From Solen grandis (lineage: Eukaryota; Mollusca; Bivalvia; Adapedonta; Solenidae), in the NCBI GenBank assembly GCA_021229015.1, contig CM037789.1, positions 28,224,702 to 28,288,701 on the forward strand: DNA of 64,000 bases. The letters run 5' to 3'. Each line of letters begins with the position of its first letter. The first letter of the stretch is position 1. Below the pieces are notes generated by a model. The model made no database searches, was not told where the DNA came from, and saw only the letters and a list, made by a program, of their open reading frames with translations. This document shows positions 25,401-34,998 of this stretch, piece after piece. The position numbers were made by a program, and so were the translations under genes.

Positions 25401-28400
25401 TACTCTCTTGCATTGTCATATTTAAGCAATCTTCCTCAAACTTTACAACAATGTTTATGGGCTTAATCTTTCAGCTTAGTTTGATTATTGCGGAGATTGA
25501 CCCATTATGTCAGGAGATATGGCCCTTAAATTATTTAAAAATATTCCAAAAAAAAATACACTCAATAAGCCGCAATTCCTCAAATAGCTCAGACTGTATA
25601 TCTTGGTAATGTCTCCGTCGGGAAGAAAAAGTAGGTCACTATGTTGAATCTTGGTTAAATCTTGTTTACACTCAACAGGCCACATTTTGGCTCAATCGTT
25701 ATCAGATTTGCCCTGACTGTTTATACCCCCGAAACGAAGTTTGGGGGGGTATATAGGAGTCACCCGGTGGTCGGTCGGTCAGTCGGTTGGTCGGTCGGTC
25801 GGTCGGTCCAGCGGTCCGTTGCATTTTCCTTGTCCGGAGCATAACTTGAAAACCACAAGTTGGAATTCAATACAACTTCATGCAATGATCAAGCACATGA
25901 AGAGGAAGTGCAGTGCACAAGAACCATAACTCCATCTTGACTTATTACAGAGTTATTGCCCTTTGTTACTTTTCCTTGTCCGGAGCATAACTTGAAAAGT
26001 ACAAGTTGGATTTCAAAACAACTTCATGCAATGATCAACCACAATGAGAGGAAGTGCAGTGCACAAGAACAATAACTCTATCTATAGGAATTACAGAGTT
26101 ATTGCCCTTAGTTACTTTTCCTTGTCCAGAGTATAACTTGTAAACTACTGGTTGGATTTCAAAACAATTTCATACAATTGTCAACCACAATAAGAGGAAG
26201 TGCAGTGCACAAGAACCATAACTCCATCTTGACTTATTACAGACTTATTGCCCTTTGTTACTTTTCCTTGTCCGGAGCATAACTTGAAAAGTACAATTGG
26301 ATTTCAAAACAATTTCATACAATGGTCAACACAATAGAGGAAGTGCAGTGCACAAGAACCATAACTCTATCTAGAGTAATTACAGAGTTATTGCCCTTTG
26401 TATTTTTTCCTTGTCCGGAGTATAACTTGTAAAGTACTGATTGGATTTCAAAACAATTTCATACAATGGTCAAGCACAATGAGAGGAAGTGCAGTGCACA
26501 AGAACAATAACTCTATCTATAGGAATTACAGAGTTATTGCCCTTAGTTACTTTTCCTTGTCCAGAGTATAACTTGTAAACTACTGGTTGGATTTCAAAAC
26601 AATTTCATACAATGGTCAACCACAATAAGAGGAAGTGCAGTGCACAAGAACCATAACTCCATCTTGACTTATTACAGACTTATTGCCCTTTGTTACTTTT
26701 CCTTGTCCGGAGCATAACTTGAAAAGTACAAGTTGGATTTCAAAACAATATCATACAATGGTCAACCACAATATGAGGAAGTGCAGTGCACAAGAACCAT
26801 AACTCTATCTAGAGTAATTACAGAGTTATTGCCCTTTGTATTTTTTCCTTGTCCGGAGTATAACTTGTAAAGTACTGATTGGATTTCAAAACAATTTCAT
26901 ACAATGGTCAAGCACAATGAGAGGAAGTGCAGTGCACAAGAACCATAACTCTATCTAGAGTAATTACAGAGTTATTTCCCTTTGTTACTTTTCCTTGTCC
27001 ATAGCATAACTTGAAAAGAACTGGTTGGAATTCAAAACAATTTCATACAATTGTCAACCACAATAAGAGGAAGTGCAGTGCACAAGAACCATAACTCTAT
27101 CTATTGTAATTACAGAGTTATTGCCCTTTGTTACTTTTCCTTGTCCGGAGCTTAACTTTAAGACTACTGGTTGGAATTTAAAACAATTTCATACAATGGT
27201 CAAGCACAATAAGAGGAAGTGCAATGCACAAGAACCATAACTCTATCTGTAGTATGTATAGAGTTATTGTCCTTGCACTTACATACAATAGTCAAGCGCA
27301 ATAAGAGGAAGTGAAGTAATCCTAATAACTTCATCAGTTCTAAAGCAGTATTGCGGGGGTATTAATCACATTTAGTGATAGTTCTAGTTTTCTTGATAAT
27401 ATCTTAGTCAAGTTCAAGCATGGGTGGGACGAGGTCATTAAGAAGGTCACTAGGTCAAATCTTAGTATGATTCTGTTTATACTTTAGGGTCACATTATGA
27501 GCCAAATCTTTCTCAAAATTGATCTAAATGTTTGACTTAATGATATCTGTCAAGTTCAATTATATGTGGAGTGGGGTCAAAACGTAGGTTACAATGGCAA
27601 GCTTTTCTAAATTCTTGTTTACACCACAGGGGGGTTTTAGCCAAATCTTTGTTAAACTTGTTTTGAATGTTTGTGTTGATGATTAAGGGCCATCATGGCC
27701 CTCTTGTAGATTTGTTTTTATTTATAAGAAGTATTCTTTTCTAAGTTGAATTTCAAAACTTAATTATATACTGCCCTAATTTAATTTTACTGCTGTTTAA
27801 ATAAAATACATGCTAGATATGATGAATATGCATATTTTTTATAGAGTAAAGGCATATTGGTGTGGCATACAAATCAGTTTTTGTTTTCTTTACAGCAATC
27901 GAAATGGTACCTCAACCTTACGCTAAAGAAAGTATTAGAAGTATGCAGCTGGCAAACACTGATGTATATGCTGTTTTTGATAATGAAGATGAGGGATACA
28001 AATCTAAAGAAAGGATCAAATTTTACTTCAAGGATATCATTCACTTTGAAGATAGAAATACAGATTCAGTAGTGCTGGAGTTAGTGCCAAATAAGGATGG
28101 TAAAGAAATGCCCCAACCGTTTGAATTTTTTGCTGTTTTAAAAGATAGCATGACTTTTAAGTTAGTTGGACATGATGATGGACATAAGACGAAATCTTCC
28201 CATTATATTTATGGAAAGCAAGATGTTTCTGAGACTGACATACAAACTTTGGAGACAATATGTAAAAATATTGGTCTAACATTTGAAGTTGGACCATATG
28301 ATATTTTAAGAAACCCAGATCGCCACCCTTTTCATTCTATATTCACGAAAGGTGCCTCAGGGGCTCCAGGTATTATGGAGCATCGTGAGAAAATTGTGGT

Positions 28401-28596
28401 TGTTACAATGATGTTGCGTGGATACCCAGATGGATTTTACCACCAAAATGAACCACAGTGGAAAAAAGATCATTTTCGAGAAGGTGGTAGAATAGAGCAA
28501 GGGGCAAACATGAATAGCATTTATCAGAAAATGTTGAAAACTAACTCAGTTTTATGTAATCAGATTTTTCAAAGGAGAAAATTTTTAGATGTGTAG
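14015..28596 (+). CDS. COR-domain (Roco-like) / trypsin-like serine protease fusion protein, partial 5'
   Basis: Four plus-strand exons (14015-14103, 15715-16285, 18592-18849, 27896-28596) join with matching phases (0, 1, 1) into about 540 codons ending in TAG. The first two resemble the COR region of molluscan Roco-type proteins: an amphipathic FFERLGIIAKP segment, FFAPCFL, then GFLPEILFNRLLAACISKY and LFCCCGVF. The last two form a trypsin-like domain: GTATGFRVGPCYIMTALHVV holds the candidate catalytic His, TDSVVLELV the Asp, and TKGASGAPGI the Ser. The first exon found starts mid-codon, so upstream exons (a Roc GTPase or recognition domain would be expected) are missing, probably in the repeat-rich DNA before 14 kb. 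COR assignment is by motif pattern; the protease assignment is stronger. Cytosolic immune or cell-death signalling is inference only. Confidence 0.65.
14409..15646 (+). mobile_element. C-family tandem-core element filling an intron
   Basis: The ends ATCCCCCGTCGA (14409-14420) and TCGGCGGGGGAT (15635-15646) are inverted with one mismatch. After the 5' hairpin come a GTCCGTCC-type tract (14454-14496) and seven tandem units of ~155 bp (starts 14501, 14657, 14813, 14969, 15125, 15277 and 15432). The unit contains GCATAACTCC, AGTGCAGTGCACAAGAACCA and GGAGTTATTGCCCTTTGTTA. It occupies most of the intron between exons a and b of the COR-protease gene. Confidence 0.75.
15715..16285 (+). CDS. COR-protease gene exon b (COR-like core)
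   Basis: Preceded by TTCTTTTTTCAG and followed by GTATGTCC. 190 codons plus one base. It carries the conserved-looking block SIDSDRTTNRLCLSTDNGFL, then LFNRLLAACISKY, CCCGVFKYDQKHTFTIFY and VCEGIRRVMVQHLMRL, all typical of the beta-rich half of COR. The C-terminal third (about 50 residues with CENCPDHHYIESKE) is hydrophilic and probably a linker. Confidence 0.7.
16286..17216. other. Intron DNA, one degenerate SINE-like stretch
   Basis: Around 16388-16545 a tRNA-like phrase (GCGTATCTCAGTCAGTAGAAC) suggests an old SINE. The rest is AT-rich and shows no exon I can support. Confidence 0.35.
17217..17963 (+). mobile_element. A-family element, complete with both ends
   Basis: 5' end TTAGCTCACCTGAGC with a GCTCACC/GGTGAGC hairpin and a GTCCGTCGTCC tract; three core units (..GGGGTCAAAATTGGCCCC..); 3' end CAGGTGAGCGATCCAGGGCC, hairpin GGGCCAACATGGCCC and CTCTTGTTT. 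About 750 bp and the cleanest full-length copy of this family in the window. It lies in the intron before the His-bearing exon. Confidence 0.75.
18205..18490 (+). repeat. tRNA-derived SINE (family 1), plus orientation
   Basis: A B-box-like GGATTCGATACCCGG (18260s) is followed by the family body TATAGCTCCCTTGCTTTGAG and GCATATAAGGGTAATTCCAGGA, and ends ..ACTTTAAACCTAACAAACG. Diverged relative of 36785-37100. Confidence 0.7.
18592..18849 (+). CDS. COR-protease gene exon c (catalytic His)
   Basis: 86 codons with phase 1 at both ends; acceptor TTCCATTTAAG, donor GTATCT. It encodes a charged linker (EYQKDGTEISRREERQN) and the start of a trypsin-like domain ending GTATGFRVGPCYIMTALHVV, where the His of ALHVV is the expected nucleophile activator. 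An alternative upstream AG (18558) would read into a stop, which fixes the acceptor. Confidence 0.75.
19426..19464. repeat. (TG)n microsatellite
   Basis: About 19 uninterrupted TG dinucleotides in the large intron. Confidence 0.95.
19861..20857 (+). mobile_element. B-family Helitron-like element, copy 1
   Basis: 5' ATACCCCCG plus hairpin (ACCCCCGAAACGAAGTTTGG), then a GGTCGGTCGGTCGGTCC tract, several ~130-bp core units, then the complementary CGGGGGTAT (20824-20832), a small hairpin ATCAC/GTGAT and a terminal CTAG (20854-20857) followed by TTTT. Hairpin followed by CTAG is the classical Helitron 3' signature. No Rep/helicase coding sequence, so it is non-autonomous. Confidence 0.7.
20858..22513. 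other. Intron DNA without recognisable features
   Basis: AT-rich. A truncated A-family 5' end lies at about 21640-21700 (GTTCACCTATGCACAACGTGC). Nothing coding is supported. Confidence 0.5.
22514..24556 (+). mobile_element. A-family element, long and diverged, with a nested F-type element
   Basis: 5' TTAGCTCACCTGAGCACAAG with hairpin GAGCACAAGTCTTGTGCTC; many degenerate core units (TTAGAAAAACCTTGTGAACAC.., GGTCACCAGGTCAAA); 3' end near 24520-24556 with GGGCCATC..CTCTTGTTTC. Around 23205-23930 a different sequence starts with the hairpin TTTTTTTTCGAAGAAAAAAAA and a GTCGTCGTCGTC tract, apparently a separate nested element. Confidence 0.5.
24950..27707 (+). mobile_element. A-family remnant split by B-family copy 2
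   Basis: Core-like units (GGTCAAATCTT.., AACAGGCCACATTTTGGC) occur before 25722 and resume after 27388 (CTTGATAATATCTTAGTCAAG, GGTCACTAGGTCAAATC). The 3' end is a GATTAAGGGCCATCATGGCC hairpin with CTCTTG at 27681-27707. The 5' part is badly eroded. Confidence 0.5.
25723..27387 (+). mobile_element. B-family Helitron-like element, copy 2
   Basis: Same ends as copy 1: ATACCCCCG at 25723-25731 with GTTTGGGGGGGTAT, a long GGTCGGTCAGTCGG tract, about eleven ~130-150-bp core units with AGGAAGTGCAGTGCACAAGA, then CGGGGGTAT (27354-27362), hairpin ATCAC/GTGAT and CTAG at 27384-27387. It is inserted in a T-run of an A-family element. Longer than copy 1 because it has more core units. Confidence 0.75.
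27896..28596 (+). CDS. COR-protease gene terminal exon (catalytic Asp and Ser)
   Basis: Follows TTTTCTTTACAG; two bases complete the split codon, then 232 codons and TAG. It carries TDSVVLELVPNKDG (candidate catalytic Asp in a D-x-x-x-L setting) and HSIFTKGASGAPGIMEHREK with the nucleophile Ser in G-x-S-G-x-P, followed by VVVTMMLRGYPDG, the strand after the nucleophile. The spacing suits an intracellular trypsin-fold (S1-type, FAM111- or HtrA-like) protease. No signal peptide is visible in the exons available. Confidence 0.75.
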
Positions 28597-29014
28597 TGTC
28601 GAGGCAAATCGATGTGATGCACAAGTTTACACAAGTAATAGCTCATTTATATTACTTTCTTTATATATTCTGTTGGTTGGGCAACCTGACCCTATAGATG
28701 ACAATAGAAAGAAGTGGCTGGACACAGTAATGGATACGATCGCTTGTGAAGTGTGTGGATATCAACTACAAGAAGAGAGCAAATATAACATCAAGGATGC
28801 CACTCACTTAGACAGATACAGTTGTTCTAGATCTGCTGTTAATTGTCTACCCCAATCTTATCCTTTTAGAAGACAACATTGCTCTTTAGTTGTACGTGAT
28901 GGAAACAATAAGAAAATTTCCAATATTGTGAAAGGAATGGAAAATGCAACGGATATACAAATTTCAAGGAAAAACTATGCAGAGATTGATCTTAAAATGA
29001 AGTTAACAATTTAA
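28589..29014 (+). CDS. Unrecognised ORF overlapping the end of the protease exon
   Basis: 141 codons starting with an ATG eight bases before the end of the preceding stop codon. It contains a hydrophobic stretch (SFILLSLYILLVG) and scattered cysteines (ACEVCGYQ, RYSCSRSAVNC). I recognise no family. It may be an alternative 3' exon, a remnant of a duplicated gene, or chance; codon use looks more protein-like from residue 35 on. Possible polyadenylation signals (AATAAA) lie at about 29113 and 29178. Confidence 0.25.
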   Translation: MCSVEANRCDAQVYTSNSSFILLSLYILLVGQPDPIDDNRKKWLDTVMDTIACEVCGYQLQEESKYNIKDATHLDRYSCSRSAVNCLPQSYPFRRQHCSLVVRDGNNKKISNIVKGMENATDIQISRKNYAEIDLKMKLTI

Positions 29015-29467
29015 TGTTTAAAAAAATCCAGATCGCTGCCTTTTTCTTATTTTTTTTCCTTTTCCTTTTTTTATTCACTAATGGTGCTTCGAGGTGACAG
29101 GGTTTTATTGTAATAAAGGATGGGAAAATGGTGATTATTAATTACAATGTTGCATTAATAATGGAAATGAACCACAAAATAAAAGGCATATTTGTCGCAT
29201 ATTTGTAAAATTGAAAAAGTGGCAAAATTCGAAATTATTCATAACAAACCCAACTCTTGGTAATGATGATTTTCACTGGAATCAAGTAATGTAAGATCTT
29301 TGAAACAATGTCAAATGAAATATTAAGTTTACATAAGACTTGCTAATGACTATTTAGCTGCACTGAAAATGTATTACAGCATTGTTATTTTCTTTAATTG
29401 AGTAAAGTTTCATTCCACCATTTTAGCTACCTAAGAAACACTTTTTTTAACTTTTATTCAGCTTTTT

Positions 29468-29795
29468 TTAGTTCATCTCAAGGTGAGCTTTTGTGTTCAA
29501 CCTGCGTCCGTCGTCAACAATTTGCTTTACACTAAATCTTATCTGAAACCACTGTACAGAATTTGATTAAACTTAGCAGGGATGATCTTTGGGTGAACCT
29601 CCAAAAAAGTGCTAATTTGTAATTGATCCATGCAGAAGTATGGTTGCAATGGCAACGAAGAGAATAAAAATGAAAACATAAAGTAATCTCCTTCAAAACA
29701 AATTACTGGCCAAATTTCAATATGTTTTAGTTAGATGTTCCTTTGGTAACACTGTACACAGGTGAACGATTCAGGGCCTCTATGGCCTTCTTGTC
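29468..29795 (+). mobile_element. A-family element, short internally deleted copy
   Basis: TTAGTTCATCTCAAGGTGAGC at the left, GCGTCCGTCGTCAACAATTTGC next to it, and at the right GGTGAACGATTCAGGGCC with a GGCCTCTATGGCC hairpin. Only about 330 bp, with roughly one core unit. Confidence 0.6.
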
Positions 29796-29884
29796 TTAAT
29801 TACTTGACTTCATACGATATATCATTGAGCCAGAAAAACACACTATATTTCAAAGTTTTATTCAGCTTTTTCTTAATCACATAA

Positions 29885-30040
29885 CTGAGAGGTCGTAGCT
29901 GTCTAGAGGTTGCATACATGACTGCAGAGGCTGTAGGTATGAACCCCATTTTGGCAAGATTCCTTCATGGCCTTCACAGGTACATACGAGTAGTACTGGT
30001 CTAATCGTCAAAAGAGATAAGTATAATAATTGATTCCCTA
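29885..30040 (+). repeat. tRNA-derived SINE fragment (family 3)
   Basis: GGCTGTAGGTATGAACCCC resembles a B box, followed by TTCCTTCATGGCCTTCACAG and AGTACTGGTCTAATCGTC, which match the body of the SINE at 32988-33190 (TTCATGACCTTCCCGGG, AGTACTGGTCCAACCC). Confidence 0.5.
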
Positions 30041-30224
30041 AAATCAAGAAATAATTATGATTAAAAAGAATTTGATTAAAAAAATTGTAAGACTGAAACT
30101 AGTATAAGTGACTTTTTGGGTTTAAGTGGTTTTTCTTTTTTCAGTAGTCTTCATTGGTCACATCCTGATCAAGAACTCACATATAAATGTTTTCTAATAC
30201 ATGTTTGAAGATTTTCATCATTTT

Positions 30225-30640
30225 TTTTTGCAGTCCTTAAATTCGGCAGACAATATGGAATACTACACATTTTTACTTATATATAGCTATAACTGAATTT
30301 CGCCTACAATACAGAATGCTGCATTAATCTACTTGTATATTGCCGTAAATGAATTAATTTTCCATACTGAAATCTACAGACAATATAAAATACTGAATAC
30401 ATTTACATGTATGTAGCCATAACTGAAACCTGCAGACAGGTCATCCAATTCTGCAGACAAGATAAAATGCAGAAAATATAATAAGCCGCGTAACTTTCAT
30501 ATAGCATTAACTGAATTCTGTGGACATATCATTCGATTTTGCAAACAATATAGAATACTGAATAAATTAACTTGTATATAGCCAAAACTGAATTCTGCAC
30601 ACAGTTCATTCGATTTTGCAAACAATATAGAATACTGAAT
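30225..30640. repeat. Degenerate tandem repeats, 60-95 bp
   Basis: Repeated phrases GCAGACAATATAGAATACTG, TATATAGCCATAACTGAATTC and TCATTCGATTTTGCAAACAA occur five to seven times with variable spacing. Confidence 0.6.
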
Positions 30641-31107
30641 AACTCTTTATGTATACAGTTATATTCAAAATCATAAAAAACACTCATATTGTCAACATAA
30701 ACCTTCTGCATCTATACTATCTAATTTCGTAAAAGTCTGATCATTCGTAATTAAATGTTTATGTGAATTATCCCCGACCCCTTATGATATATTTCCATCA
30801 TAAACACCTTTAATATAATACAGATAATATACATTCTACGTTAATAGAATTAAATTGTTCAAATACTTGATATGAAGTAGGCTTACTGTATGTAATTAAA
30901 GATCACCCTCTTAGTAAGCAAGAAAGTTATTGTATTTATTTCAAGCTAATAACTTTAGCAAACTGAATAAATATTTATTATATCATGTACATGTATATCT
31001 TAAAATATATGTCTTGTAAAATGTGTTATCTGTAATGCTTTATCAAACTCTATCCCCCATTAACAAACACCTTAAAAGCACAACACTCCACCCTATTACA
31101 CTCGTAG

Positions 31108-31228
31108 TGTCTGCAAATTCCAATTTATTTCTTTATCTATATTGTCTGCAAATTCCAATATCTTTCTTTTCTATATTGTCTGCAAGTTCCAATATATTTC
31201 TTTATCTATATTGTCTGCAAAAACCAAA
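31108..31228. repeat. ~35-bp tandem repeat x 3-4
   Basis: Unit TGTCTGCAAATTCCAATATA followed by TTTCTTTATCTAT. Adjacent copies differ by few bases. Confidence 0.75.
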
Positions 31229-31255
31229 TATCATTGGGTTTAACCATGATTTTCT

Positions 31256-31680
31256 ATAAGGCCACTGTATGTATAGGATATACTTACCATTTGTATATTT
31301 TTATAGATAACACTATTGTTGTTGCATTTTCTTACAATCTATATCCAGTTTAATCTAAAAACGAGAGGTTCTGGACTTCAAATCTCTGCTGTGTTCGTTT
31401 GAACACTGGGTTTAAAGATGATTTTCCAAAAAGCCATTGTATGTATAGGATATATTTATCATTTGTGTATTTTTACTTGTTATTGTACTTTTCTACAATC
31501 TATATCCAGTTTAATCTAAAAACGAGAGGTTCTGGACTTCAAATCTCTGCTGTGTTCGTTTGAACACTGGGTTTAAAGATGATTTTCCAAAAAGCCATTG
31601 TATGTATAGGATATATTTATCATTTGTGTATTTTTACTTGTTATTGTACTTTTCTACAATCTATATCCAGTTTAAACATA
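31256..31680. repeat. 161-bp tandem repeat, 2.6 copies
   Basis: From AAAACGAGAGGTTCTGGACT at 31356 to the same phrase at 31517 the sequence repeats with a 161-base period. The second and partial third copies appear identical over more than 150 bases; the first is slightly diverged. Confidence 0.8.
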
Positions 31681-32987
31681 CCAGGAGATGTTTCAGACTT
31701 CAAATAAGCTTGGGACCATCAAAGTTTATGCCTCATTTTTTTTTTCATAAAAAATTGTTATCGATGTACATGTTTTTAGTCTAGCATTCACATATAAAAC
31801 AGTCCTGAACAGATTTAAGATACTGTTTATGACCATACAATCGCGGTCATTTTCAATTGTTTTTGAACTTGGGATTAACCAAACCCTTAACCTAGAGTTA
31901 CACAATTTCGTCATGTTTTCACTTTAGCATCTGTCTTTCTAAAGCAACTTTCTTCCAACATTACATTAGAAAATATATTACGGTCTAGTTCGGTTACGGT
32001 AAATATCAGTCTGGTAGATACAAAACTTTTGTCTCTGATTTGTCAAAAAATGACAAATTTCAAATTGTTTTCTCTCAAGCATCCATATTATGAAACAATT
32101 TTGACCAATGCAAATTTATGATATTGCATTTTGATGAAAATCTGTGAGACTCATTTGAGCAATATATATGGTCATTATGCCCCTTGTGTTAACTCGTGTT
32201 TACTTATAATTTTATGTGTATCATCTAACATATTGCTGAATATATACGAATTTGCCTTTCTAAGAACTAATTGCTTTGACCAATATAAAATCAGATGGTC
32301 AATCTCATATATTCATTGTTTTTCTGTGGTCAAACAGAGGCAACATTTTATAGTTCTGATCATCATGTTTAGAATATATTTGTCTAAGCAAATGATTATT
32401 GACTAAAAGTTCTCTTCCTTCATAAAATAATCACTTTTTAGTCATATAATACATACAGAGAGGCAAAATTTACTGCATGTAAAATTTCATTTTCATTGTA
32501 ATTAAACATTCATGTCCATCCATCTCAGTTTTGTGTTTTGGCAATAACCCTATAACCGCTTGACACTTTTTTCCTCGCCAGGTTAACATGTCTGATTTCT
32601 GTTCTGTTGATTTAAAATTTGCATGAAGTAAAGTTTGAGCAGTAGTGTTAGAGTTCAAGCGTTAGGTTATTTTTTCATGAACATAGTTGACTAACATCAA
32701 CCCCCCAAAACAACAAAACAAATATATACTGGATTGTCAAACTCGATAAAGAGAACAGCTCGCTATTAAGACCAAAATGCTTGATCTCATTAGTAAGGTT
32801 TTACTGTATTTTTAAAATAAATCTTCTCTGGATATATTCCAAAACACATGTTATTAAGCAGCTGTTCGATGAGCTTAAGAGGCAAGTCTGGAGTCGACCC
32901 ACGGCTCTTTACGATCTTCGTTAACTGGAGCAGTCTAAAATGTGTAGATATTTATGTTCAAAATTAAACAAAATACAATAGCAATTC
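31681..32987. other. AT-rich intergenic DNA
   Basis: No ORF, splice pair or repeat that I can support. Confidence 0.5.
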
Positions 32988-33190
32988 AAGGGCTCCGTGG
33001 TCCAATGGTAACGTATCCGATACGGATCCGAAGGTTGTGGGTTCGAACCCCGTTGAGGGCAAGACCTCTTCATGACCTTCCCGGGTGCAAAGTACTGGTC
33101 CAACCCAGGAACCGTCGAAAGGGATATATAAGTATATAGTATAAGTTGTAAGAACTTGTTTCCAAATCGACGTAAATGAATAAGTTTAAA
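32988..33190 (+). repeat. tRNA-derived SINE (family 3), full head and tail
   Basis: A box TGGTCCAATGG (32998-33008) and B box GGTTCGAACCC (33040-33050) form the internal pol III promoter. The body TTCATGACCTTCCCGGGTGC leads to a tail AACTTGTTTCCAAATCGACG and ..AATGAATAAGTTTAAA. The same tail ends the SINE at 40640-40880 and, diverged, the one at 48443-48565. Confidence 0.8.
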
Positions 33191-33199
33191 TTAATTAAT

Positions 33200-34799
33200 T
33201 CCAGACTTTTGTGCAAAACAATTGTAACTCCTTCTTTATTTATATGTAGATACAATAGTCGTTCGGCGATCTCCGGAATTAAACTTGATGGTTTGATAAA
33301 GTTCTCTGGTTATAAATGGCTCTAAATGTAAAGGGACAGCAGTTGATCCCTGACAAGCTAGATGTATAGAACTATATAGATAGCACCTGTATTTTTTATA
33401 TACAAGGAATACTTAATATCGAGTTGCCCGCTAAATATCGATTTGTAAATCCTGCGATAGGAGATGAGTTAATTATAAAACCCTTTCTATTAGCTGTTGT
33501 TTTGTTTTATAACCTAATCATGTACATATTCAGAAGGGAATGGGAATTCAGATACCAGCCTGTGACTTTAGTTAAACAACATTTTCCTTTAAATCAAAGG
33601 AGTCCGTGACTAGTGGTACCTTGCCCTAGTACTGGAAATAAGACGGTTGTATACCGCGTTTGATTATTGGTTCTGTGCGTAAGGATTGCACACATTTACA
33701 TAATATCAGTGACACAGTTATGTGCTCTGCATTATCTTCACTGTAATGGCATGTTCTGATTGTTATAAAATCTCAGGTTTTAGTCTGAGGGCATGTCCTT
33801 ATTTCCACCAAACCTTCAAAACTAGAATAAAAGGGATGTAAACTCCCTTTTTCAATTCCTAGAAAGTGAATGTGTACATGTATATAAAATTATATTTTGT
33901 ATGAAATGTATTTGTGATTATAAATGGATAAGTTTATATACATGTACTTGTAAGAAAGAGTTTTTACATGTATGTATGTTTTTATCAATTCTTTTATTAT
34001 TGTTTTATTTTCATCATTGGCATGTTAATTTATCATATATTTTTGTTGAGATATCGCTATGCAAGATGTTGTAACATATTCCAGGTTGTTTTAGAATTGT
34101 AAGTGGTCTTAACATTGCAATTAAGTACACTGGTAAACAGAAAATATCACATTGAACTCCAAATGCATGCCATACAATTTCTTTAAAGCTAAACCTTAAA
34201 AAGAAAACTGATTAAAATTTTGGCAAGTGTGTTTGTGTGTTTTAAAGGAAATTTGTGTCGAAGGTGAGACGCCTATGTACACTAGTGAAATCAATATTCC
34301 AGCTATTGCATGCAGATGATGATTCGAAGAGATGAGTAATATGTTTCTCGTTGTTCGTATTTATTCTTTTAGCACAACACGGTCAAAGTAAGCTATCCTG
34401 ATCGTCATATCGTCAACAATTTGCTTTAAAATGTATCTGCCCAAGAAACACTAGGTAAAATTTCATTAGACCGAATGTGTGTTTTTCTCAATATTTGGAA
34501 TAAATAAAACAACACGTTATTAATCTAAGTTTTCTTAGTTTTTACTTTTTAATGCATTTCGTTACATGCTACCAAAGATCTTGGATCGTAACATGACACA
34601 AAAGAAGCACGTTTATTTTTTTTTATTTTTTTTTTTAATGAAATGAAAAAGCAAAAAAGGAAAATAGAATAGTGGCGAAATTTGAAATTAATATAATATG
34701 TAAGGGCTGTGATCACTTAGTAGGAATTCATCAAGTAGTTGTTTCCACAGAACGAGGTTTCCGTGTGGCTTGATGGTATTATCTGCATTATATTATTAT
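33200..34799. other. Intergenic DNA without supported genes
   Basis: Low-complexity AT-rich DNA, with a possible old SINE at 33600-33730 and a degraded A-family 5' end at 34370-34440 (CACAACACGGTCAAAGTAAGC, CGTCAACAATTTGC). Nothing coding. Confidence 0.45.
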
Positions 34800-34998
34800 A
34801 CAATAGACCATTTCACCAGAGGATCGGCAATACCCTGTAGAATTATAATTCGCCGATTTGGGAAAAATATCAAGTGTATGTTTATTTCCCATTGAACAAT
34901 GCGTGAAATTTTACACCAGCATGTTAATTGGGTGTTCGATAAGTGATCGTTGATTTACGTAGGTTTACGTCTCATTTCGGAGTGAAATGGTCTACTGT
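34800..34998. mobile_element. MITE with 17-bp inverted ends
   Basis: ACAATAGACCATTTCAC (34800-34816) and GTGAAATGGTCTACTGT (34982-34998) are inverted repeats with one mismatch. 199 bp with no coding content. Confidence 0.65.

Noticed and set aside
32988..33060. tRNA gene-like sequence with A and B boxes (also at 36790, 40640, 48443)
   Set aside because: Each is followed by a SINE body and tail shared with other copies and lacks a convincing acceptor stem; they are SINE heads, not tRNA genes.
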